From Firmicutes bacterium UBA4996 (GTDB lineage: Bacteria; Bacillota; Limnochordia; Darwinibacteriales; Darwinibacteriaceae): a stretch of 5,086 nucleotides of DNA. Position numbers and translations under genes: made by a program. Location of the stretch: positions 1 to 5,086 of the forward strand of contig DGYW01000039.1 in NCBI GenBank assembly GCA_002396805.1. Direction: 5' to 3'. Below, in pieces: positions 1-5,066 of this stretch (positions within the stretch are counted from its first letter, which is position 1; every line of letters starts with the position of its first letter). The notes below the pieces were generated by a model, which was not told the DNA's origin, did no database searches, and saw nothing but the letters and a program-made list of their open reading frames with translations.

Positions 1-2
1 AG

Positions 3-416
3 AACTGGGGCTCGGAACAGATTGTAACCAACAATGAGCTCCATGATGTCACTAATGTTCCAGGCTTCATCGCTGAACAAAACCGCAGACCTGTAGGCGT
101 GGCTCTGTATGAAATCACCAATAACGAGTGTGAACTGTTGCTCTTGGCAAGTTGTATTCATAGGATCGGCATAGGGTCGACCCTAATCGAACATGTCAAA
201 AGGGTGGCGGCGGATAAAGGGTGTAAGCGGGTCTGGGTAATCACAACAAACGATAATGTGGCTGCGCTACGGTTCTATCAGTTAAGGGGTTTCTCACTGG
301 TTGCGATATATAGGAACGCCTTGGAAGAGGCAAGAAAGCTAAAACCAGAGATTCCCCTAATCGGAATAGATGGGATACCGGTGAGGGATGAGGTGGAACT
401 AGAGATCCTGCTGTAA
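3..416 (+). CDS. GNAT family N-acetyltransferase, 5' end cut by window edge
   Basis: The reading frame is open from base 3 to the TAA at 414-416 (137 codons), so the gene begins to the left of the window. Conceptually translated residues include NWGSEQIV near the edge, the motif A region HRIGIGSTL (acetyl-CoA pyrophosphate-binding loop of the GNAT fold, GxG present), and the motif B region NDNVAALRFYQLRGF, in which the conserved Asn, Ala-Leu-Arg-Phe-Tyr and Arg-Gly-Phe are typical. The tail RKLKPEIPLIGIDGIPVRDE resembles a common small GNAT subfamily of about 155-165 residues, so roughly 20-25 N-terminal residues are probably missing. An internal GTG at 99 could start a 105-aa product, but it lies inside the conserved domain and no good Shine-Dalgarno precedes it, so I reject it as the true start. 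The family transfers acetyl from acetyl-CoA to an amine, probably in the cytosol; the substrate cannot be predicted. It is convergent with the receptor gene and appears functionally unrelated. Confidence 0.9.
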   Translation, partial: NWGSEQIVTNNELHDVTNVPGFIAEQNRRPVGVALYEITNNECELLLLASCIHRIGIGSTLIEHVKRVAADKGCKRVWVITTNDNVAALRFYQLRGFSLVAIYRNALEEARKLKPEIPLIGIDGIPVRDEVELEILL

Positions 417-423
417 GATGCCT

Positions 424-451
424 AAGCCCCCCGTGGTGACAGGGGGCTTTT
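424..451 (+). terminator. Probable intrinsic terminator of the GNAT gene
   Basis: AAGCCCCC at 424-431 pairs with GGGGGCTT at 442-449 around a 10-nt loop, starting 8 bases after the TAA stop. The T-run is short (448-451, then GGG), so termination may be incomplete. Position and the GC-rich 8-bp stem support the call. Confidence 0.65.
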
Positions 452-491
452 GGGTTGGCTCCACTCAGGCAGCGCTTCAAAATATCTATGG

Positions 492-532
492 GAGAGGGCG
501 GCGCTAGCCTCGCTGCCGAGCACCGCCCTCTC
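492..532 (-). terminator. Candidate hairpin terminator downstream of the chemoreceptor gene
   Basis: A 10-bp perfect inverted repeat, GAGAGGGCGG at 492-501 and CCGCCCTCTC at 523-532, encloses a 21-nt segment that can itself form CTCG/CGAG (509-512 with 517-520). It lies 45-85 bases past the receptor stop codon on the minus strand. A smaller hairpin, ACAGTA 536-541 with TACTGT 549-554, precedes it. On the minus strand the bases following the stem read CCATAGATATTTT, not a clean U-tract, so this may be an RNA 3'-end stabiliser or a weak terminator. On the plus strand it could also catch read-through from the GNAT gene. Confidence 0.4.
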
Positions 533-576
533 TCTACAGTATTTAGTCTACTGTGGGTTACAGGTCTTTTTGAGTC

Positions 577-2526
577 TCAAGCCTTGAATCTACCAACTAG
601 GCCATTTAGCTCTTCAGATAGCCGTCCCAAGGCTTCGGCAGAGGCAGAAACCTCCTCCATGGCTGCAGTTTGCTCTTCTGTTGAGGCAGCGATGTTTTCC
701 ATTCCTTTGGCCATCTGTTCCGTGGCCGATACTACTTCTCTTATTTGGGATGTTACATCTTCTACGGAATCAATGATCTCTGCAAAGTCTTCCTTAACTT
801 CATTGATGACTTCCGTGCCGGTCTCAACTTCCTTTGCACTATCTGCCATAATGCCCACGGCTTTTTTCGACTCTAGCTGAATCGCGTTGATTAGTATATT
901 AATCTCTTGGGCGGCATCGGCCGATTCCTCCGCTAGTTTGCGTACCTCTTCAGCGACTACAGCAAAGCCTCTGCCCTGATCTCCGGCCCGGGCAGCTTCG
1001 ATGGCAGCGTTTAGTGCCAGGAGGTTAGTCTGATCGGCGATATCTGTGATGAGTGATACTATTTGATTGATTTCGTGGGATTTCTTGTTTAGATCATCTA
1101 CGGACACAGAGACTGCACTGGTGCTGTTAGCAATAGTCTGCATTTGACCAATGATTCGATCCATGCCCTGACTACCCCTAGCAGCAGCTTCATTTGCCTT
1201 TCCGGATTGGGCCGCGACTTCCTGAATACTAGCATCAACTTGCTGAACAGTGGAAGACATCTGGGACATTGTGGCGGCCGCTTCATTGGCGTTAGCCGCT
1301 GTCTCCTCGGAGCTGGCATTTAGCTGCTGGGATGAGCTGGCGACCATATTGGCTCTATCCATGATATCCCTTACGATGTTTCGCATTTGGTCAATCATCT
1401 GGCCAAAAGCGTGAGCAAGGGCCCCAACCTCATCCTTTGAACTCACATTGATATCCGTGGTCAGGTCTCCTTCTGCAACCTGGGCCGCAACGAGAGCTAA
1501 GTTGCTTATGGGCCGGGAAATGGTACGGGCAAGCGACCAAGCTAAGACAGCGGCAATTACCATCAGTAGCACACAGATGACTATGATGCGGAACGTAGCA
1601 GATTTAACGGGCGCCAAGGCTTCAGCGGGGTCTTGTACGACAATAATGCTCCACCCCGTTTCGCCTACAGGCATATAGGATGTTAGAAGCTCCTTATTTT
1701 CAAAGGGATCAAGCAATAAGGCCGTTCCCGTTTCACCTCGCAAGGCTTTTTGCACAGCCGGTGCCGTAGATATGTCTTTCATGTCTACGACCATGTCAAA
1801 GTCTTTGTATGCTGCAAGAGTTCCGTTTTGGTCTACTAGATAGGCATGGCCGGTTTCCCCAAATGTTAAAGAGAGGCACAATTCGCTGAGCTTATCTAGT
1901 GTTAGTGCACCCATCCATACAGCTTCTACTTTACCGGCCGGGGTAAAAATGGGATGAGATATGCCAATGACTGGTTTTTGCAGTGATGAGCTTACATAGA
2001 CTTCGGATATATATGTATCCCCGGTAGCGATAGCATTTTGGAACCAATCTCGGTCGCTGAAGTTTAGTCTTTCCAGCTCAAGCTGGTACTCCCAAGGTTC
2101 TATCAGAATATTGTCGCCATCACCGGTAACCTGTTCCATATAGCCAAACTGGCGATTTCGTTCTAACACGTAATTGATCACGTCTCTTTTGGGTCGGTCG
2201 GCATCCTTGGGGATTCCCTTGAGGTCATCTCGGATTAAGGGGATGGTGAACAGGTTCCTCACAGCAGGTAACTGGGCAGTTAGTCCCACAACGCCTTTGG
2301 CATCAATGAAATACTGCTCAACGTGAGCACCAAATGCCGTTGCCAATAGCATGTGGTTCTTTTCCACTTCCGTTTCTAGATTGCTGCGCAGTGTCATGAT
2401 GGAGATATAGCCAACTAACACTACGGCGATGAAGATTCCCGAGACGAACAAGGTAGTCAGCTTGAGCTGCAAACTTCGACTAAAGCGGTTCTGTTTAAAT
2501 AGACTCTTTTTGGCTTTTAGCGCCAT
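577..2526 (-). CDS. Methyl-accepting chemotaxis protein with dCache-like sensor domain
   Basis: This is a 649-aa transmembrane chemoreceptor. It would bind an extracellular ligand and, through CheW and CheA at the cell pole, bias the flagellar motor; CheR and CheB would adapt it by methylation. Approximate domains are: basic N-terminus 1-20; TM1 21-46; extracellular double-Cache-like region 55-305 with RDWFQNA at 159-165; TM2 312-334; HAMP 335-388 (RPIS, EGDL, DEVG landmarks); and a cytoplasmic four-helix signalling hairpin 390-649. The hairpin tip is IADQTNLLALNAAIEAARAG at 496-515 followed by DQGRGFAVVAEEVRKLA. Methylation-type Glu/Gln pairs are visible near 407-415 and 617-625. There is no C-terminal NWETF-like CheR/CheB tether; the protein ends in GRFKA. 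The ATG at 2526 is chosen because AAGGGGAG sits 6 nt upstream. A TTG at 2562 extends the frame by 12 codons but would place that Shine-Dalgarno inside the gene. Expression is probably controlled by the c-di-GMP riboswitch in its leader. The chemical ligand is unknown. Confidence 0.96.
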   Translation of the reverse strand: MALKAKKSLFKQNRFSRSLQLKLTTLFVSGIFIAVVLVGYISIMTLRSNLETEVEKNHMLLATAFGAHVEQYFIDAKGVVGLTAQLPAVRNLFTIPLIRDDLKGIPKDADRPKRDVINYVLERNRQFGYMEQVTGDGDNILIEPWEYQLELERLNFSDRDWFQNAIATGDTYISEVYVSSSLQKPVIGISHPIFTPAGKVEAVWMGALTLDKLSELCLSLTFGETGHAYLVDQNGTLAAYKDFDMVVDMKDISTAPAVQKALRGETGTALLLDPFENKELLTSYMPVGETGWSIIVVQDPAEALAPVKSATFRIIVICVLLMVIAAVLAWSLARTISRPISNLALVAAQVAEGDLTTDINVSSKDEVGALAHAFGQMIDQMRNIVRDIMDRANMVASSSQQLNASSEETAANANEAAATMSQMSSTVQQVDASIQEVAAQSGKANEAAARGSQGMDRIIGQMQTIANSTSAVSVSVDDLNKKSHEINQIVSLITDIADQTNLLALNAAIEAARAGDQGRGFAVVAEEVRKLAEESADAAQEINILINAIQLESKKAVGIMADSAKEVETGTEVINEVKEDFAEIIDSVEDVTSQIREVVSATEQMAKGMENIAASTEEQTAAMEEVSASAEALGRLSEELNGLVGRFKA

Positions 2527-2532
2527 TCTTTT

Positions 2533-2542
2533 CTCTCCCCTT
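2533..2542 (-). promoter_or_regulatory. Shine-Dalgarno of the chemoreceptor gene; decides its start
   Basis: On the minus strand AAGGGGAGAG ends 6 nt before the ATG at 2526. This strong site fixes the start at 2526 rather than at the in-frame TTG at 2562. Confidence 0.85.
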
Positions 2543-2655
2543 GGCGAGCTGTATTTGCGCAAAATGACCTGAGTTGCTCCATGATAATTGGATTCTGGCT
2601 AAGCGTGGATCCTTATTGGGCAAAGGTATACAGCCCCACAACCGGCTGGCGTTTC

Positions 2656-2682
2656 TTACTCTAACATGGCCTGACCTCCCCC
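2656..2682 (-). other. Strong Shine-Dalgarno plus three-codon mini-ORF in the receptor leader
   Basis: On the minus strand GGGGGAGG (2682 to 2675) lies 7 nt before ATG at 2667, and the frame reads Met-Leu-Glu-stop, with TAA at 2658-2656. After that stop the frame stays open for 18 more codons (ETPAGCGAVYLCPIRIHA) before TAG. The ribosome site is as good as the receptor gene's own. It may be a minimal regulatory uORF, the remnant of a slightly longer leader peptide, or coincidence. I see no known leader-peptide signature. Confidence 0.3.
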
Positions 2683-2723
2683 GTGGTCTAGACTTTGATC
2701 GATTCTTGCTTCTCAAAATGAGA

Positions 2724-2751
2724 AAGGCAGCCACCTGACAGAGACCGCCTT
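2724..2751 (-). terminator. Candidate riboswitch expression-platform terminator
   Basis: On the minus strand AAGGCGGUC (2751-2743) pairs with GGCUGCCUU (2732-2724). This is nine consecutive pairs including two G-U pairs, with a 10-nt loop, followed by UCUCAUUUU. It starts 10-15 nt after the 3' edge of the c-di-GMP aptamer, where transcription-controlling riboswitches place their terminator. The U-tract is interrupted. An alternative pairing of AGAAAAGG (2761-2754) with CCUUUCU (2727-2721), with one bulged A, would open the stem and could be the antiterminator. The ON or OFF sense cannot be settled by eye. Confidence 0.5.
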
Positions 2752-2764
2752 AACCTTTTCTGCA

Positions 2765-2836
2765 GCCTGGCAATCATAGCCCCGGGAGGAGCCTTAAACC
2801 CATGGCTTTGCGTCCCACCCTTTCGAATGGTTTGCC
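2765..2836 (-). ncRNA. Cyclic di-GMP-I (GEMM-I) riboswitch aptamer
   Basis: Read on the minus strand, this has the hallmarks of the class I c-di-GMP aptamer (Rfam family GEMM/c-di-GMP-I). GGCAAACC lies at 2836-2829. A P2 stem CCAUUC/GGGUGG (2830-2825 with 2820-2815) is capped by a GAAA tetraloop (2824-2821). The signature GGGACGCAAAGCC lies at 2816-2804. The second arm has an outer stem GCC-A-UGG (2806-2800) with CCA-GGC (2770-2765) and an apical stem GCUCC/GGGGC (2792-2788 with 2783-2779). Between those two stems is a tetraloop receptor of the 11-nt type, UUUAAG (2798-2793) with UAUGA (2778-2774). The terminal P1 helix is not clear, so the true edges may extend to about 2755 and 2860. It lies about 46 nt after the predicted transcription start and 240 nt before the receptor ATG. 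Family knowledge: the RNA binds c-di-GMP and often controls motility, chemotaxis and surface genes. Recognition rests on sequence and fold, not on a covariance-model score. Confidence 0.93.
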
Positions 2837-2888
2837 AAACATATGGTGTTGTGCAACATAGTTCCAATTAGATAGATTTTACATGACC

Positions 2889-2917
2889 ATTGTAACATGG
2901 AATATTTAGGAATACAA
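2889..2917 (-). promoter_or_regulatory. Predicted housekeeping promoter of the riboswitch-chemoreceptor transcript
   Basis: On the minus strand TTGTAT (2917-2912) and TACAAT (2894-2889) are separated by exactly 17 nt, and TG sits one base before the -10 (extended -10). Initiation is expected near 2882, giving a leader of about 355 nt that includes the whole aptamer. It looks like a vegetative (SigA-type) promoter; I see no clear SigD (motility sigma) motif. Confidence 0.7.
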
Positions 2918-2926
2918 GGGTTTTTG

Positions 2927-2944
2927 GAAGACCTTAGGATCTTC
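2927..2944. promoter_or_regulatory. Near-perfect palindrome upstream of the receptor promoter, candidate operator
   Basis: GAAGACCTTAGGATCTTC is an imperfect 18-bp dyad: arms GAAGA/TCTTC pair fully, with one mismatch (C2932/A2939) before the centre. It ends 9 bp upstream of the predicted -35 at 2917, a usual place for an activator or repressor dimer. No regulator family is recognised. Confidence 0.3.
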
Positions 2945-3111
2945 GTGGGTTTTCGTATTTACTCCGGATATATTTGGAAGGGATTCATGAGTCTTTGTAT
3001 CATGATGGGTGTCATTGTCTTTCGCGGAAAGAGTGGTGGTGTAGTGATGGCGCTGTCGTTCGCACGGGTTCTTTAGCAAGCGAGGTTTTTGGGATCAGTG
3101 ATGGTGACCCA
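2945..3111. other. Gene-free spacer between the receptor promoter and the insertion sequence
   Basis: I see no convincing gene. The only candidate is a 29-codon ORF on the plus strand at 2987-3076 (ATG, hydrophobic ends, a GGAAGGG-like site just upstream) with no recognisable promoter or homology. On the minus strand, a frame near 3110-3010 ends at a TGA and could be the tail of a gene interrupted by the insertion sequence, but it has no recognisable motif. The segment probably just separates the receptor unit from what lay upstream before the element inserted. Confidence 0.4.
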
Positions 3112-3131
3112 CCCTAGTTTTGCAGCATAGG
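3112..3131 (+). repeat. Left terminal inverted repeat of the insertion sequence
   Basis: CCCTAGTTTTGCAGCATAGG matches the reverse complement of the right end, CCTGACTTTTGCAGTTGAGG, at 14 of 20 positions, with an uninterrupted 8-bp core TTTTGCAG (3118-3125) and a shared AGG. The exact outer edge is uncertain by a few bases. Confidence 0.6.
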
Positions 3132-3144
3132 TAACATATCAAAC

Positions 3145-3187
3145 ACCTGGAACCTCGATAAACACTGATGGATCCAGGTATTTTTTT
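3145..3187 (+). terminator. Inward-facing terminator upstream of the transposase promoter
   Basis: ACCTGGA (3145-3151) pairs with TCCAGGT (3173-3179), a 7-bp stem with a 21-nt loop, followed by A and seven Ts (3181-3187). It lies inside the left end, 24 bp before the transposase -35. Family knowledge: insertion sequences often block transcripts entering from outside so that transposase is made only from its own promoter. That role is inferred here. Confidence 0.6.
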
Positions 3188-3210
3188 ATTGAATTTGTAT
3201 CAAGTTCTTC

Positions 3211-3239
3211 TTGCGGATGATGGCGGAATATGGTATAAT
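3211..3239 (+). promoter_or_regulatory. Transposase promoter with consensus extended -10
   Basis: TTGCGG (3211-3216) and a perfect TATAAT (3234-3239) are 17 bp apart, and TGG directly precedes the -10, giving the extended TGnTATAAT form. Transcription should start near 3246, leaving a leader of about 29 nt before the ATG. Confidence 0.8.
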
Positions 3240-3260
3240 ATAGGTAGATTTGTATTCGCT

Positions 3261-3267
3261 AAGGGGG
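3261..3267 (+). promoter_or_regulatory. Shine-Dalgarno of the transposase gene; decides its start
   Basis: AAGGGGG lies 7 nt before the ATG at 3275. An in-frame TTG at 3269 is only 1 nt from it and is therefore excluded as the start. Confidence 0.8.
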
Positions 3268-3274
3268 TTTGGGC

Positions 3275-4990
3275 ATGTACCTTAAGAAAAGTAAGAGAAG
3301 CTCTGGGAGGATTTACCTTTCCATCGCTGACGGGTATTACGACAAGGAAAGAGGACATACAAGAACCGCTACCATCAAGTCGCTTGGGTATCTTGATGAA
3401 CTGGAAAAGCTCTACGAAGATCCCATTGCCCATTTCGAACAGGAAGTCAAAAAGATGAACGAGCAAAAAGCTGCTCAGAAACGCCCTTTTAGCTTCAGTA
3501 TTGACCCACAAGAGCGCATTGACATTGGCTCTACAAACAGGAAGAATTTTGGCTATGCTGCCCTAAGCAAGATTTACCATGAGCTGGAGATAGACAAGTT
3601 TCTCATTAACCGTCAGCGATGGCGCAAAGACGACTATAGCGCCAATAACATCATGAAACTCCTTGTCTTCTCCCGTCTGTTATTTCCTGCCTCTAAAAAG
3701 AACACTTACGAAAACAAGGATCGCTTCTTTGAGAAGACGGACTTCTCGCTAGATGATGTCTACCGATGCCTTTCTTTCCTTAACCAACACAAAGATAACC
3801 TCCAATTATGGCTACACCAAAGGATCAATCAACAGTACAAACGTAATACTGAGCTGGTGTACTATGATGTGACTAATTACTACTTCGAGATCGATGAACA
3901 AGACGAACTCAGAAGAAAAGGCGTATCCAAAGAACACCGACCAGACCCCATTGTTCAGATGGGTATGTTCATGGATACTATGGGGATCCCCATCACTTAC
4001 AAGCTTTTCCCCGGTAACACCGTAGACAAGGCCACTCTTATCCCTGCGCTTAGAACGATCCAACACGATTACTCCCTTGGCAGGATTATTGTGGTGGCGG
4101 ACAAGGGGATAATCACCGGGGATAATATTTGGTACACCCTATCTGCCAAAAATGGCTACGTACTGAGCTATTCGATACGGGGGGCTAATCAAAAGTTCAA
4201 GGATTACGTGCTCGATGATACTGGCTACGTATGGAAAAATGATGAATACAAAGTAAAGTCCCGGCTTTATCCTCGGGAAATAACCGTGACAACTACTCGT
4301 GGGCGCAAAATGAAGAAGAGGATCGATGAAAAACAGGTCGTCTTTTACAGTGAGAAGTACGCCTTAAAAGCCAGAATGGAACGGGCAGCGGCACTAGAAA
4401 AAGCGAGGGATTTGATCAATAATCCCAGCAAATACAACAAATCTACTGCTTATGGTGCGGCCAAATATGTGAAGAACTTAGCATTTGACCCCAAGACTGG
4501 TGAGATTAAGAACGATCTAAAGCAAGCGCTCATCTTCGATGAGGAGAAGCTCAGGAAAGAAGAAGAACTAGACGGGTATTACGCCATCGTAACCAGCGAG
4601 TGGAAGGAACCCGATGAGAAGATAATCGACATATACCGAGGTCTATGGAAGATAGAGGAATCCTTTAAAGTCACCAAAAGCGATTTCCAAACCAGGCCGG
4701 TGTTTTTGTCAACGACAGAACACATAGAAGCCCATTTCCTAACATGCTTTGTGGCCTTGGTGATTGCGAGAATCCTGGAGTATAGGATGAACGGCAAATA
4801 TTCGGTGACTGCAATGTTAGAAAGCTTAAGGAAGGCTAGCTGTAGCCACGTACAAGAAAACTATTACCTATTCGATTACTACGATGACATACTGGCCGAT
4901 ATCGGCAAAGAACTAGATATAGACTTTGGCAAGAAATGCATGCCACTTGGCGAGGTGAAAAAAATCCTGGCAGAGGTCAAAAAGAGATAA
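3275..4990 (+). CDS. IS1634-like (IS4-superfamily) DDE transposase
   Basis: This intact 571-aa transposase would bind the element's terminal repeats and cut and rejoin DNA with an RNase H-like DDE active site. Residues 1-60 hold the N-terminal region (IYLSIADGYYDKERGHTRT), frequent in this family. Residues 85-190 are probably a helical DNA-binding part. The first catalytic Asp is D198 in YYDVTNYYFE, the second is D276 in VVADKGII, and the catalytic Glu is E461 in YRGLWKIEESFKVTK, where K468 keeps the E-x6-K spacing of the IS4-type YREK signature. The roughly 185 residues between D276 and E461 are the insertion domain typical of this group. A conserved C-terminal segment, HIEAHFLTCFVAL, lies at 483-495. 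No frameshift or internal stop is seen. Translation begins at ATG 3275 behind AAGGGGG, and the gene is monocistronic with its own promoter and terminator. Residue roles are assigned by motif spacing; subfamily placement is less certain than the DDE call. Confidence 0.93.
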   Translation: MYLKKSKRSSGRIYLSIADGYYDKERGHTRTATIKSLGYLDELEKLYEDPIAHFEQEVKKMNEQKAAQKRPFSFSIDPQERIDIGSTNRKNFGYAALSKIYHELEIDKFLINRQRWRKDDYSANNIMKLLVFSRLLFPASKKNTYENKDRFFEKTDFSLDDVYRCLSFLNQHKDNLQLWLHQRINQQYKRNTELVYYDVTNYYFEIDEQDELRRKGVSKEHRPDPIVQMGMFMDTMGIPITYKLFPGNTVDKATLIPALRTIQHDYSLGRIIVVADKGIITGDNIWYTLSAKNGYVLSYSIRGANQKFKDYVLDDTGYVWKNDEYKVKSRLYPREITVTTTRGRKMKKRIDEKQVVFYSEKYALKARMERAAALEKARDLINNPSKYNKSTAYGAAKYVKNLAFDPKTGEIKNDLKQALIFDEEKLRKEEELDGYYAIVTSEWKEPDEKIIDIYRGLWKIEESFKVTKSDFQTRPVFLSTTEHIEAHFLTCFVALVIARILEYRMNGKYSVTAMLESLRKASCSHVQENYYLFDYYDDILADIGKELDIDFGKKCMPLGEVKKILAEVKKR

Positions 4991-5016
4991 TTCCACAATA
5001 ACTTCCTGAAATGAAG

Positions 5017-5063
5017 AAACAGCCGGAAACCCTGTGCACATGCTGGTTTTCGGCTGTTTTTTT
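5017..5063 (+). terminator. Strong intrinsic terminator after the transposase gene
   Basis: AACAGCCGGAAACC (5018-5031) pairs with GGTTTTCGGCTGTT (5045-5058) over 14 bp, with one G-T wobble, around a 13-nt loop, followed by Ts through 5063. A flanking A-T pair (5017-5059) extends the stem. It begins 26 nt after the stop and lies just inside the right end of the element. On the opposite strand the following bases are also T-rich (CTGTTTCTTCATTT), so it may work in both directions. Confidence 0.9.
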
Positions 5064-5066
5064 GGT

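Noticed and set aside
428..437. Ten-base string CCCCCGTGGT also present at 2679-2688
   Set aside because: It is a short GC-rich coincidence in unrelated contexts: one copy in a terminator, the other antisense to a ribosome site.
455..880. 141-codon open frame on the plus strand
   Set aside because: It is mostly antisense to the 3' part of the chemoreceptor gene and is low-complexity Ser/Thr/Ala-rich, as expected of the mirror of a coiled-coil gene. It has no family motif.
2527..2562. TTG start giving a chemoreceptor 12 residues longer
   Set aside because: The strong Shine-Dalgarno AAGGGGAG lies between this TTG and the ATG at 2526, which fits the ATG only.
2554..2563. Perfect 10-bp palindrome TTTGCGCAAA before the receptor start
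   Set aside because: A perfect 10-bp palindrome is expected several times by chance in 5 kb, and it matches no operator I know.
2495..2734. 79-codon minus-strand frame across the leader
   Set aside because: It overlaps the receptor start in another frame, runs through the riboswitch platform, is rich in Arg/Ser/Lys without a domain, and its start has no convincing ribosome site.
2847..2858. Dyad TGTTG-TG-CAACA at the 5' edge of the aptamer
   Set aside because: It is short with a tiny loop. It may be part of the aptamer's terminal helix region or chance; I could not assign it a role.
3168..3458. Plus-strand 96-codon frame overlapping the transposase start
   Set aside because: It overlaps the terminator T-run, the promoter and the 5' end of the transposase in another frame. 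The transposase frame has the clear motifs and ribosome site.
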